Shown here piece by piece: positions 8,362 to 16,122 of a stretch of 35,690 nt of DNA. Location of the stretch: assembly GCA_021814475.1 (NCBI GenBank), contig JAKAIE010000031.1, positions 1 through 35,690 of the forward strand. Reading direction: 5' to 3'. The DNA is from Nitrospirota bacterium (GTDB lineage: Bacteria; Nitrospirota; Thermodesulfovibrionia; Thermodesulfovibrionales; UBA6898). Below the pieces are notes generated by a model that made no database searches, was not told the DNA's origin, and saw nothing but the letters and a program-made list of their open reading frames with translations. Every line of letters begins with the position of its first letter. The stretch's first letter is position 1. The translations under genes and the position numbers were made by a program.

Positions 8362-9318
8362 TTAGCGTTTGTCGGACTGTTCGAGAAACATCCTCCTGAA
8401 CCCGATGCCGAGACCGATCTCCATGTCCACCTCCACCGTTCCGTCAGCCAAATCCCTCTCCTCGGAAATCCAGGCGCCCTTGATGAACGCATCGACCCGT
8501 GCCCTTATATTATCGCTCTTCGCAACAAAATCCCGAATCTTCGATTCAGAGACTATCGAAACACCATAGGACTGCTCAAGGAGGTTCCTCATGGCATCCA
8601 CCTTTGCGGCACGCAGGGCCATCAGGCGGGCCTGGGCCGCATTGACCGCATTCGGCGGAGGGACGCCGCTTCCGGTCGCCTTAAGAAGGACCGGCATCCA
8701 CCGCTCCTCCGGATCAAGCGTATCTTCATAGTATTTCTTTATCAGATCCTGATGCGTCCTGACCGCGACCACAGGAGGTTTCCCTATCTCGACGACACTC
8801 GTCCTGCCCGCGGGAATAACCTCCTTTTTGTCCGGAGGAGCTCCCGCCGCACTGAAGTCAACGTGCCCCTCCGTCACCGCAAGCCCGGTTTTGCTGCCGT
8901 CAACCCAGACCAGATATGACGTGCCGCGTGCAGCAGTCACCGCCGTGGGGGTGCGGACCTCGAACCCCGATTTGCCGACGATGACATTGACTACTCCGTC
9001 GATCAGGTTGAAGACCGAGATGTTCTTGTTGTCCCTGAAGTGCTCGGATATTCGGACTGTCGATTTCTCACCGATCATCAGCAGGGAGTCATCGATGAAG
9101 ACAAGCTTGGCCCTGGACTTGTCAAAGGTCTTGACCACATCGGTCCTGAACAGGCCATCGTTCTTGCGAGCGCCTATCGTACTGCCGGACCTGATGATGC
9201 CAGCCGTTCCCCTGAGTTCCCTGATCGACCCGACCTGCTGTTCAGATGCGGACGAATACGCCGCGCATACCAGCATGGTGAGCACCCCAAAGAAAAGACT
9301 GCCGCAGACCCTTTTCAT
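8362..9318 (-). CDS. FecR-domain protein fused to an LPP20/FlgP-like domain
   Basis: 318 residues with a Sec signal peptide (about 1-25). Residues about 28-185 are a FecR-type beta-domain (GSIRELRGTAGIIRSG, then FEVRTPTAVTAARGTSYLVWV and VTEGHVDFSA). After a linker, residues about 214-310 are an LPP20/FlgP-like domain: PPPNAVNAAQARLMALRAAK, then DAMRNLLEQSYGV, FVAKSDNIRARVDAFIKGA and DGTVEVDMEIGLG. The second half is nearly the same as the single-domain paralog at 10509-10940, so it looks like a domain fusion by duplication. It starts 15 bases after the FlgT-like stop, in the same operon. FecR here is the periplasmic peptidoglycan/scaffold-type domain, not the membrane anti-sigma regulator. 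Confidence 0.85.
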   Translation of the reverse strand: MKRVCGSLFFGVLTMLVCAAYSSASEQQVGSIRELRGTAGIIRSGSTIGARKNDGLFRTDVVKTFDKSRAKLVFIDDSLLMIGEKSTVRISEHFRDNKNISVFNLIDGVVNVIVGKSGFEVRTPTAVTAARGTSYLVWVDGSKTGLAVTEGHVDFSAAGAPPDKKEVIPAGRTSVVEIGKPPVVAVRTHQDLIKKYYEDTLDPEERWMPVLLKATGSGVPPPNAVNAAQARLMALRAAKVDAMRNLLEQSYGVSIVSESKIRDFVAKSDNIRARVDAFIKGAWISEERDLADGTVEVDMEIGLGIGFRRMFLEQSDKR

Positions 9319-9333
9319 CCCTGCTGCGCGGAG

Positions 9334-10512
9334 CTATTTGGCCAGGATCGCCTTAAGGTCGATCCGGGCCGGTGTCACATTCGTTGGCTCAAGCCTGAAG
9401 CCGGTGAATTTTCTGTTTGCAAGCTCATCGGCAATATTCGTCGACTTGCCGCCGTAATCGATCATCAGTTCAGCCACGCCTCCGGTAAAACTCCTCTGGT
9501 GGACCGCCTTGACGCCCTGGGTCTCCTTCTCAAGACGTTTTTTGATCGCCGCAAGATGGCGGTACGAGACTAGGCCGCTGATCATCACAGTGATCTCCTG
9601 CGAACGGCCGTACACCTCCCCGGACCACTGTTTGACGATCATGTCGATCAATTCATCGCTCAGCTTCTCTCCGGCCTCTTTCAGCGCAAGCGCGCCTCCC
9701 TGGACCTCGTCGATATGCGCCTGGGCGCCGGTCTCGCTCTTCGAGGCGATCACCTTGCCGGTATCCGTTTTGATAACCCGGGCCTGAATCGTCGCCTGAA
9801 TCGACTGCATATTGGTCCCACGGATATGCCTGATTGCGCTCTTAGAAAACGCCTTGCCCGTGATCACAATCTGCGCACCGTATTTCAAACCCTCCGCCGC
9901 CGCAGCCTTGTTGTCGCCCTCCAGAATCCTCAACGCCTTGTCCCGCGATATATTGGCCTTGACAGTATCGGCGTCCACCACGTTGAATCCTGCATTGATG
10001 AACTTCTCGATGATCGTCGCTTCGGCCTGACCTGTCCCGTCCGCGCCGGTAGCATCGTACAGACCGTCCATCCGCTCATCGATCATCACCATCACCTTCG
10101 GCTTCTCGACCATCACGTGCAGGAGGCCAAGGGCGCTGAGATCGTTCGTGAGGTCGCCCTTGCCGATCTCTGCCCGGACCGTGACCCGGTAGATATCTCC
10201 TTCCGGACGCTCAGAGACTATATCGTAGCGCTCGACGTAACCGGACGACTTCGCCAGAATCCTGTCATGTATCACCTTATAGCTTTCGGTCATCGTGTCC
10301 GAGGAGACCATCGTGCCGACAGCCTGTTCTACGACCTTCCTCAGGGCATCGTCGATCGCCTTATCCCGGGCGATCACCTTGTTGCCGCCCGACATCGCCG
10401 CAAAACCGTCTGCGGTAACCAGCTCTCCCGCCCTGCAGGGAGCTCCGCTCATCAACGTAACCGCAACGATCCCCACCAGGACCAGAACATATCTGCCGGA
10501 CAGCATCCTCAT
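9334..10512 (-). CDS. FlgT-like secreted protein
   Basis: 392 residues with a Sec signal peptide (cleavage near residues 26-29, CRAGE). The N-terminal part (about 30-120) resembles the FlgT N-terminal domain: GFAAMSGGNKVIARDKAIDD, ALRKVVEQAVGTMVSSDT and RYDIVSERPEGDIYRVTVRA. The middle (about 135-270) has a CsgG/TolB-like fold pattern (KVMVMIDERMD, FINAGFNVVDADTVKANIS, GAQIVITGKAF, IQARVIKTDTGKVIAS). A C-terminal region of about 100 residues (ITVMISGLVSYRHLAAIKKR) is unassigned. In Vibrio, FlgT builds the H-ring around the flagellar basal body. The ATG overlaps the upstream LPP20 gene stop by 4 bases (ATGA). FlgT assignment is by pattern; a role in flagella is not implied because no flagellar genes are here. 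Confidence 0.75.
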   Translation of the reverse strand: MRMLSGRYVLVLVGIVAVTLMSGAPCRAGELVTADGFAAMSGGNKVIARDKAIDDALRKVVEQAVGTMVSSDTMTESYKVIHDRILAKSSGYVERYDIVSERPEGDIYRVTVRAEIGKGDLTNDLSALGLLHVMVEKPKVMVMIDERMDGLYDATGADGTGQAEATIIEKFINAGFNVVDADTVKANISRDKALRILEGDNKAAAAEGLKYGAQIVITGKAFSKSAIRHIRGTNMQSIQATIQARVIKTDTGKVIASKSETGAQAHIDEVQGGALALKEAGEKLSDELIDMIVKQWSGEVYGRSQEITVMISGLVSYRHLAAIKKRLEKETQGVKAVHQRSFTGGVAELMIDYGGKSTNIADELANRKFTGFRLEPTNVTPARIDLKAILAK

Positions 10513-10940
10513 GGAAAGATTCTCCTGAAGTCGTAGCCGAGGACCAGTTCCATCTCGACCTCCACACCGCCGTCGCTCAGATACTTCGTATCAACAACCT
10601 TTGCCCCACGGATAAAGGCGTTGACCCTTGCCTTGATCGTGTCGCTCTGTGTAATAAAGTCTTTCACCGTGGTCTTGGATTTGATCCTCACGCCATAGGC
10701 CTGCTCCAGCAGGTTTCTCATGGCATCGACCTTCGCCGCGCGCTCGGTCATCAGCCTGGCCTGTGCCGCGCTGACAGCGTTAGGCGGCGGCGCGCCGCCG
10801 CCCTTTGCCGTAATCGTGATCGGCACCCATTCGCCTTCAGGTTCATCGAAATCATCCCTCTGGGCCGCGCTATAACCCGTCAGCACTAACAGGAAGATGA
10901 GGCAGACACCGGACAACAACGCCTTTTTTGTATTTTTCAT
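10509..10940 (-). CDS. LPP20/FlgP-like exported protein, single domain
   Basis: 143 residues from ATG 10940, which has GAGGAGG 6 bases upstream; the longer TTG start at 10955 lies within that RBS and is rejected. The N-terminus is a signal sequence ending LLVLTGYSAA: a lipobox-like LTG followed by Tyr instead of the lipidated Cys. The mature domain has PPPNAVSAAQARLMTERAAK, DAMRNLLEQAYGV, FITQSDTIKARVNAFIRGAK and LSDGGVEVEMELVLG, the LPP20 family pattern that includes FlgP. Third of the LPP20-like genes in the operon and closest in sequence to the C-terminus of the FecR fusion. It overlaps the FlgT-like gene by 4 bases. Confidence 0.85.
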   Translation of the reverse strand: MKNTKKALLSGVCLIFLLVLTGYSAAQRDDFDEPEGEWVPITITAKGGGAPPPNAVSAAQARLMTERAAKVDAMRNLLEQAYGVRIKSKTTVKDFITQSDTIKARVNAFIRGAKVVDTKYLSDGGVEVEMELVLGYDFRRIFP

Positions 10941-10959
10941 GGATAACCTCCTCAATGTA

Positions 10960-11733
10960 TTAATTGAACATCCTCAGCAGAGGGGCAAGTTCAACCTCGA
11001 CCTCTACTTCATAGCTGCCGTCACCGAGGGCGCGCTCGGATACCACTCTCGCTCCCTGGACAAAGGCATTCACCCTCGCCTTCATCTCATCTCTTTCCGT
11101 CACGAAATCCCTAACCGTGGTATTGGATTTGATCCTGACGCCGTAGACCTCCTCAAGGAGATTCCTCAGCGCATCGATCTTGGCAGCCCTCTTTCCTAGC
11201 AGGGCCTTTTCCGCCCTCGACATGGAAGGGTCCGACGGCTCGACACCGTTACCCTTTGCCCTGACCATATCATCCACCGGCGCGGGGGGCGGCGGCTCAT
11301 ACGCCCGTGCCGGTTCTCCGCCGGAAGGCGCGCCGTAGCCGGTGGCGGTAAAGACCTGTCCGTCATACAGCAGCCTGCGGCCGAGGATATCCTCGACTCG
11401 GCCGAGCGTGATCTCAACCGTTACCTCGGCGGTCCCGTCCGGCCTCTGGACATAGTCGACTTCCCGTGCGCCCTGTATCACCGTAGCGAGCCTGGCACGT
11501 ATGGTGTCGGACTCGGTAATGAAATCCTTCACCTTTGTCTTGGAATTGATATGCACGCCGTAAACCATCTCCGCAAGGTTCCGCAGCGCGTCCGCCTTTG
11601 CAGCCCTCTTCGCCATCAGCCGCTGCTGCGCGGTCAGTTCCGCGCCGGCGGAAACAGGCAGAACCGCCGAAAGCAGAAGCACCGCGGCCGCCCACAGGAA
11701 TAACGCAGCAACCAGACTCCCTTTTTTCTTCAT
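10960..11733 (-). CDS. Tandem double LPP20/FlgP-like exported protein
   Basis: 257 residues from ATG 11733 (GGAGG 5 bases upstream; the frame opens earlier at 11745). Signal peptide 1-31. Two copies of the LPP20-like domain follow: copy 1 about residues 36-110 (QRLMAKRAAKADALRNLAEM, FITESDTIRARLATVIQGAR) and copy 2 about 172-249 (KALLGKRAAKIDALRNLLEE, FVTERDEMKARVNAFVQGAR). They are joined by a linker of about 60 residues with a Pro-rich segment (EPPPPAPVDD). Copy 2 is closer to the single-domain paralog downstream than copy 1 is. Internal duplication points to stacking or ring-type oligomer architecture, which is inference. Confidence 0.85.
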   Translation of the reverse strand: MKKKGSLVAALFLWAAAVLLLSAVLPVSAGAELTAQQRLMAKRAAKADALRNLAEMVYGVHINSKTKVKDFITESDTIRARLATVIQGAREVDYVQRPDGTAEVTVEITLGRVEDILGRRLLYDGQVFTATGYGAPSGGEPARAYEPPPPAPVDDMVRAKGNGVEPSDPSMSRAEKALLGKRAAKIDALRNLLEEVYGVRIKSNTTVRDFVTERDEMKARVNAFVQGARVVSERALGDGSYEVEVEVELAPLLRMFN

Positions 11734-11751
11734 TGTTACCTCCATTGACCG

Positions 11752-12228
11752 CTATTTTTCTATCCTCACGAGGTTGTGGATAATTTTGTACCATTCGTCC
11801 CTGCTCACTGCGCCGGGGCCCTGTCGTTCCGCGCCCCTTTTCGTCTTCACGGCCACGTCAGGCAAAGGAACGACCTCGTCCTTCGGGACCCTCGCCGTGA
11901 TCCTGATGCCCCCGTCGCTGAGATATTCCTCGCCGACGATCTTCATGCCGCTGACGAACCCGGAGAGTTCCTGGTACGTCACGTCAGGGCCGGGATGGGA
12001 CGTTCCGCCAGAAACAGCATTTCGGTATGCATCCACGACCGCCGCCCTCCTGGCCATCAGGTGCGCCTGGGCAGTACTCTCGGCCCGGATCGGCGGATAG
12101 CCGGTACCCTGAACAGTCACCGTCTCTTCATCGTTGGAACCGGCTGACGCCATCGCCGGTACCAGCCACAGAAGCATCAACGATATCAGGAACCCCGTGA
12201 CAGCCCGGCTATCCGGCCTCATCGACAT
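11752..12228 (-). CDS. LPP20/FlgP-like exported protein, divergent copy
   Basis: About 158 residues with a signal peptide (GFLISLMLLWLVPAMASAGS). The body carries a diverged LPP20-like domain: STAQAHLMARRAAVVDAYRN, ELSGFVSGMKIVGEEYLSDG, then GIRITARVP. It lacks the tight LLEQ-YGV segment of the other copies and has a basic C-terminal tail (WYKIIHNLVRIEK). The upstream lipoprotein gene ends TGATG, so its stop overlaps this ATG by one base; no separate RBS is evident, so coupling is likely. ATG 12222 is an alternative start. Confidence 0.75.
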   Translation of the reverse strand: MSMRPDSRAVTGFLISLMLLWLVPAMASAGSNDEETVTVQGTGYPPIRAESTAQAHLMARRAAVVDAYRNAVSGGTSHPGPDVTYQELSGFVSGMKIVGEEYLSDGGIRITARVPKDEVVPLPDVAVKTKRGAERQGPGAVSRDEWYKIIHNLVRIEK

Positions 12229-12497
12229 CAATAGGGTCTGTGATCAGGGCCAACTTCACCAGGAGGAGGAGGCGGTGGGTAGTCCGGATAATCAGGGTAG
12301 TCATGATCATGGGCAGGGCCGACCGCGCCGGGAGGTGGTGGAGGCGGTGCATCATAATCGGAATCGCGGTGATGCCGGTGACGGTGATCATCATCCGGGC
12401 CAACGTAACCCGAGGGGGGGGGAGGACCGTACTCGTAACACCCAGCAATCACTATGCAAAAAGAAAGAAGCAGCAGGAGCGAAATGCGCTTTTTCAT
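12228..12497 (-). CDS. His/Asp/Tyr/Pro-rich lipoprotein
   Basis: 89 residues. Lipoprotein signal with lipobox VIAGC (Cys20). The rest is low complexity: three copies of a Pro-run followed by G-x-V-G-P (near residues 25-34, 51-61 and 74-84), separated by His/Asp/Arg-rich (DDDHRHRHHRDSD) and Asp/Tyr/Pro-rich (HDHDYPDYPDY) spacers. No family recognised; the acidic and histidine clusters could bind divalent metals, which is inference. RBS GAGGAGG is 5 bases before the ATG. It is the first gene of the FlgP/FlgT-like operon and directly follows its promoter. Confidence 0.75.
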   Translation of the reverse strand: MKKRISLLLLLSFCIVIAGCYEYGPPPPSGYVGPDDDHRHRHHRDSDYDAPPPPPPGAVGPAHDHDYPDYPDYPPPPPPGEVGPDHRPY

Positions 12498-12531
12498 ACA
12501 CCCTCCTCATTACCTTTGAGTATTTTGAATA

Positions 12532-12560
12532 ATGTTATCAGGGATGGGGTACCTTGTCAA
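12532..12560 (-). promoter_or_regulatory. sigma70-type promoter of the LPP20/FlgT-like operon
   Basis: Minus strand: perfect -35 TTGACA (12555-12560), 17-base spacer, -10 TAACAT (12532-12537). The expected start is near 12525, about 28 bases before the lipoprotein ATG and upstream of its GAGGAGG ribosome binding site. No flagellar (sigma28 or sigma54) promoter pattern was noticed here, consistent with a non-flagellar role. Confidence 0.6.
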
Positions 12561-12618
12561 CGGAAAAGGCGGGTTTTCCGGCCGCATCAGGCATATACCG
12601 TCGGCCCGGGGCGTCCTG

Positions 12619-12627
12619 TGATACAAT
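12619..12627 (+). promoter_or_regulatory. extended -10 promoter candidate for polX
   Basis: TG-A-TACAAT (extended -10, hexamer 12622-12627) lies 13 bases before the polX ATG at 12641; no good -35 is seen and no Shine-Dalgarno precedes the ATG. The predicted leader would be only about 6-8 bases. Confidence 0.35.
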
Positions 12628-12640
12628 GTGCTCACCTGTC

Positions 12641-14392
12641 ATGAAGAACCAGCAGATCGCGCGGATATTCGATGAGATCGCGGAGTTCCTCGAACTCAGG
12701 GGGGAGAATGTCTTCCGCATCCGCGCCTACCGGAGGGCGGCGCAGAATATCGACGGCCTCCCGAAGGACGTCGGATCAATGTCCGATGACGAAATTGAGG
12801 CTGTTCCCGGGATCGGGAAGGACCTTGCCGGAAAGATCCACGAGTACCTCACTACAGGCAGGATCTCAAAGCACGAGGAGCTGATGAAGACGATTCCAGG
12901 AGGCGTGATCGACCTCCTGCGCATCCCTGGAATGGGCCCCAAAAAGGCGATGATGCTCTACGAAAAGCTCGGGGTGAAGGGCACCGAGGAACTCGAAAAG
13001 GCGATCCGCGAAGGCAGACTCGCCGGACTGCCCGGCATACAGAAGAAGACGGAAGAGAACATCCTCAGGGGCATCTCCGCCCTGGAAGGCGGGAAGGAGC
13101 GGAGGTCTCTGGGAAGGGTCCTTCCCCTTGCAGAGGAGATCGTGAGGCAGATGCAGGAAAACGCACCCGTGGAGCAGATCATCGTCGCGGGGAGCATCAG
13201 GAGGATGAAGGAGACTGTACGGGACATCGACATCCTGACTACCTCGAAGCGGCCCGAAGAGGTGATGGAGGCGTTCGTGAAACTGCCCCATGTCAGCAGG
13301 GTCCTGGCGCAGGGCCCGACGAAATCCTCGGTCCTCACGGAAGAAGGGGTCCAGGTCGACCTCCGCGTTGTGGAGGACGGCTCATTCGGTGCAGCCCTCG
13401 CCTATTTTACCGGCAGCAAGGAGCACAACATCAGGCTACGCGAGATGGCCGTCCGCAAGCGCCTCAAGATCAACGAATACGGCATCTTTGAAGAACCGGG
13501 GGAAAAGAAGATCGGAGGCAGGAAGGAGACGGATGTCTACAGGGCGCTCGGCCTGCCGTATATCCCGCCTGAGCTCAGGGAGGATGCGGGAGAGATCGAT
13601 GCGGCCCTGGGGGGGAAACTGCCCCGCCTTCTGGAGCTCTCAGATATCAGGGGAGACCTCCATGTGCATACAAGGGCATCCGACGGAAGCCATGACCTCG
13701 ACACAGTCGTCAAGGCGGCTATCGGACACGGATACGAATATATCGCGATCACCGATCACACAAAGGGACTCGGCGTGGCTCACGGACTCGACGAAGAGAG
13801 GCTTACAGAGGAGATCAGGCTGATCGACGAGGCAAACACGAAACTGAAGGGGTTCAGGATACTGAAGGGGACCGAGATCGACATCCGCTCGGACGGGAGG
13901 CTCGACCTGGCCGACTATGTGCTGACGGGGCTGGATATCGTCGTAGCCTCGATACACTCCGGCTTCAACCAGTCGTCGGAACAGATCACCCGGCGTCTCC
14001 TCTCGGCGATACGCCATCCCTGCGTCAGCGTGATCGGGCACCCCACAGGCAGGTTGATCGGAGAAAGGGGTGCCTACGCGGTAGACATGGATGCGGTGCT
14101 GCGAGAGGCGGCAAAGCACGGGGTGGCGATGGAGATAAACGCTTACCCGCTCCGCCTCGACCTTAACGACCGCCACGTCAGGCTCGCGAAGGAGTACGCC
14201 GTCCCGCTCGTGATCAGCACGGACACCCATGTCAGGAACCAGTTCGATTTCATGACCTACGGCGTATCGGTCGCCAGAAGGGGATGGCTCGAGAAAAAAG
14301 ATGTCCTGAATACATTGCCGTATGAGAAGCTGATAAAGAAGCTGAGATCGTGCAGGACCGGGAAGGCGAGGCATCGGGAGAAGAAGGGATAA
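12641..14392 (+). CDS. polX: DNA polymerase X with PHP exonuclease domain
   Basis: 583 residues from ATG 12641, matching the usual bacterial PolX length; the frame opens at TTG 12554 but homologs begin at MKNQQIARIFDEIAEFLELR. Order: 8-kDa HhH-type DNA-binding region (about 1-75), second helix-hairpin-helix (VPGIGKDLAGKI, IPGMGPKKAMMLYEKLG), palm with GSIRR and catalytic Asp195, Asp197 (RDIDIL) and Asp240 (VQVDLRV), then C-terminal PHP domain from about 337 (DLHVHTRASDGSHDLD, ITDHTKGLGVAHGLD, GTEIDI, STDTHV). Metal ligands of the PHP domain appear complete, so 3'-5' exonuclease/phosphatase activity is likely. It acts in base-excision-type gap filling. Divergent from the envelope operon. Confidence 0.95.
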   Translation: MKNQQIARIFDEIAEFLELRGENVFRIRAYRRAAQNIDGLPKDVGSMSDDEIEAVPGIGKDLAGKIHEYLTTGRISKHEELMKTIPGGVIDLLRIPGMGPKKAMMLYEKLGVKGTEELEKAIREGRLAGLPGIQKKTEENILRGISALEGGKERRSLGRVLPLAEEIVRQMQENAPVEQIIVAGSIRRMKETVRDIDILTTSKRPEEVMEAFVKLPHVSRVLAQGPTKSSVLTEEGVQVDLRVVEDGSFGAALAYFTGSKEHNIRLREMAVRKRLKINEYGIFEEPGEKKIGGRKETDVYRALGLPYIPPELREDAGEIDAALGGKLPRLLELSDIRGDLHVHTRASDGSHDLDTVVKAAIGHGYEYIAITDHTKGLGVAHGLDEERLTEEIRLIDEANTKLKGFRILKGTEIDIRSDGRLDLADYVLTGLDIVVASIHSGFNQSSEQITRRLLSAIRHPCVSVIGHPTGRLIGERGAYAVDMDAVLREAAKHGVAMEINAYPLRLDLNDRHVRLAKEYAVPLVISTDTHVRNQFDFMTYGVSVARRGWLEKKDVLNTLPYEKLIKKLRSCRTGKARHREKKG

Positions 14393-14455
14393 TAAGGGCC
14401 GGGGATCAAGGCCCCGCAAAGGCGCCGATAAATATCTCAAAAATTAGTACAACCG

Positions 14456-15046
14456 TCATTTGACAATGCGTTGTGACCAGAGCATAAAGAGCTCTCCCAG
14501 AGTTTTCAGCGCAATGATGGCGACAAGTCCGGCCATGGGATTGGGACTTTTGTCGGCAATGAACGGCGCGATCAGGACCAGAATAAAAAGCTGAAACATC
14601 CATCCTCCCCCGCTGAAGAAGAGCGGTTTTCTGCTGCGACATCCCAGAGCGCCCGAAGCCATCAACTCCTGCATGGTGCGGGAAAACCGCATCAGGAGAA
14701 TGCCGGCAACCGGAGAGAACTGAATAACCCTCACGGCCTGAAAGGAAGAACGGATCGTCTCCACCAGGTCCCGGCTGTTCGGGTCCCGGCCAAACATCAG
14801 AACAGCAAAAAAACCGAAGAAGAAGAGAAAGACAAACTCGAAAACGAGGACCCCCTTCTGCATATCTTTCGGAATGAAGAAGCTCTTGAGAGAATCCATC
14901 AGGACAACGATTGCACCTTCCGCAATAAACAGGAGAATCAGCCTGAAACTGTTCCATCCACGATACCAGACGTTATACAGCGGGATCATGTTTGTGATCA
15001 TGATCATCAGTGATTGCGCGAGGGGATAGGTTCGTCTCTGCTGCAT
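14456..15046 (-). CDS. DUF6498-like integral membrane protein
   Basis: 196 residues, highly hydrophobic, with about five membrane segments. The N-terminal LYNVWYRGWNSFRLILLFIA followed by an Ala-Glu and VVLMDSLKSFFIPKD resembles the start of DUF6498 proteins as I remember them (helix, charged residue, then N-x-L-K). C-terminal segments (MFQLFILVLIAPFI, NPMAGLVAIIALKTLGELFM) are also membrane-spanning. The ATG comes 6 bases after the dihydrouridine synthase stop, without a clear RBS, so it is read from the same message by coupling. Function unknown; the family call is moderate. Confidence 0.65.
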   Translation of the reverse strand: MQQRRTYPLAQSLMIMITNMIPLYNVWYRGWNSFRLILLFIAEGAIVVLMDSLKSFFIPKDMQKGVLVFEFVFLFFFGFFAVLMFGRDPNSRDLVETIRSSFQAVRVIQFSPVAGILLMRFSRTMQELMASGALGCRSRKPLFFSGGGWMFQLFILVLIAPFIADKSPNPMAGLVAIIALKTLGELFMLWSQRIVK

Positions 15047-15052
15047 GTGGTT

Positions 15053-16087
15053 TTATCTGTTTCGGTGCAACGCCGGCATGCTCTCCTCGCTATTGTTCGC
15101 AAAGAAAGTCCGGGCACGTTCTCTTGCCTCATCCAGGCTATTGCTTGACTGAATCTTGGTCGCCAGGGAGTGTCCGAATTTGTAGTTCAGGCTGAAGTAG
15201 TGGGTGAATGCCTTCAGCCTGCCCAGGCGGTAAATGGGACGATAATCCGCGATCAGGGCATCAATAAAGGCCGCGTATACATCCGGCAGCGTCAATGCCT
15301 GCTCCTCAATATCGCTGCCGAATACACTTCCTGCAATTTCTGCGAAGAGCCAGGGTTTTGTCACCGCCCCCCGTCCGAGCATCAACCCGTCGGCCCCGGA
15401 GACGCTCAGGCATCTTTCCGCATCCTCCTTCGAAAAGATGCCTCCATTGGCGATCACCGGAATCCTGATGCATTCCTTTATTTCGGCTATATATGCCCAT
15501 CGCGGGTTTCTTGCAAAGGGTTCGTTCTTGAACCGGGCGTGGACCGTCAACAGGTCAATCCCCTCGCCTTCCAGCATGGAGCAGAAAGCCTTTAATTTCC
15601 CGCTGTCGGCGTCAATGCCGAGGCGGATCTTCGCACTCAGGGGCAGGGAGGTGCGCCTCCTGGCCTCGGCTACGATGCGGCGGGCCTCATCTGGCCGTTC
15701 CATCAGCATGACGCCGGCGCCGAACTTGCCGACCGCCGTCGACGGGCAGCCCATGTTCAGGTCAACGGCGTCAGCCCCGAATGCGTGGAGCGCATCGATA
15801 GCCCGGCCTATCTCCGCTTCAGAGGAAGTCAGGAGCTGATAGGAAAGAGGGCTTTCTGTTTCCGTTCTGATCAGATACGGGGAGACGCGGGGGTTTTCCG
15901 TAGGCAGCCTTCTTGACGAGAGCATCTCTGTCGACAACAGACCCACCCCGCCGAAGCCGACCATGATCCGGCGCAGGGCGCTGTGGGTAAGGCCGGCCAT
16001 CGGCGCAAGGAAGAGCGGTGGATCGATCAGCAGGTTGCGGACCTGTATCGCGCGCGGTAGTGTCTGTACGTTCGTTTCAGTCTTCAT
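15053..16087 (-). CDS. dusB: tRNA-dihydrouridine synthase (Dus family)
   Basis: 344 residues, an FMN-dependent TIM-barrel enzyme reducing specific uridines in tRNA. FLAPMAGLTHSALRRIM (FMN site), YQLLTSS, DAVDLNMGCPS with catalytic Cys114, GAGVMLMERP, AKIRLGID, LLTVHAR and the phosphate-binding VIANGGI and GLMLGRGA are all present; the C-terminal helical domain is complete. Best fit is the DusB-like group, but subfamily (and so the modified position) cannot be fixed by eye. It follows gpmA by 35 bases with no obvious Shine-Dalgarno before ATG 16087. Confidence 0.9.
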   Translation of the reverse strand: MKTETNVQTLPRAIQVRNLLIDPPLFLAPMAGLTHSALRRIMVGFGGVGLLSTEMLSSRRLPTENPRVSPYLIRTETESPLSYQLLTSSEAEIGRAIDALHAFGADAVDLNMGCPSTAVGKFGAGVMLMERPDEARRIVAEARRRTSLPLSAKIRLGIDADSGKLKAFCSMLEGEGIDLLTVHARFKNEPFARNPRWAYIAEIKECIRIPVIANGGIFSKEDAERCLSVSGADGLMLGRGAVTKPWLFAEIAGSVFGSDIEEQALTLPDVYAAFIDALIADYRPIYRLGRLKAFTHYFSLNYKFGHSLATKIQSSNSLDEARERARTFFANNSEESMPALHRNR

Positions 16088-16122
16088 GGAAGAAGTGACA
16101 GTCGGAGAGAGACGATAAATAC

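Noticed and set aside
14395-14425. Short G/C-run hairpin after polX
   Set aside because: Only about 5 bp and no T-run; could be chance.
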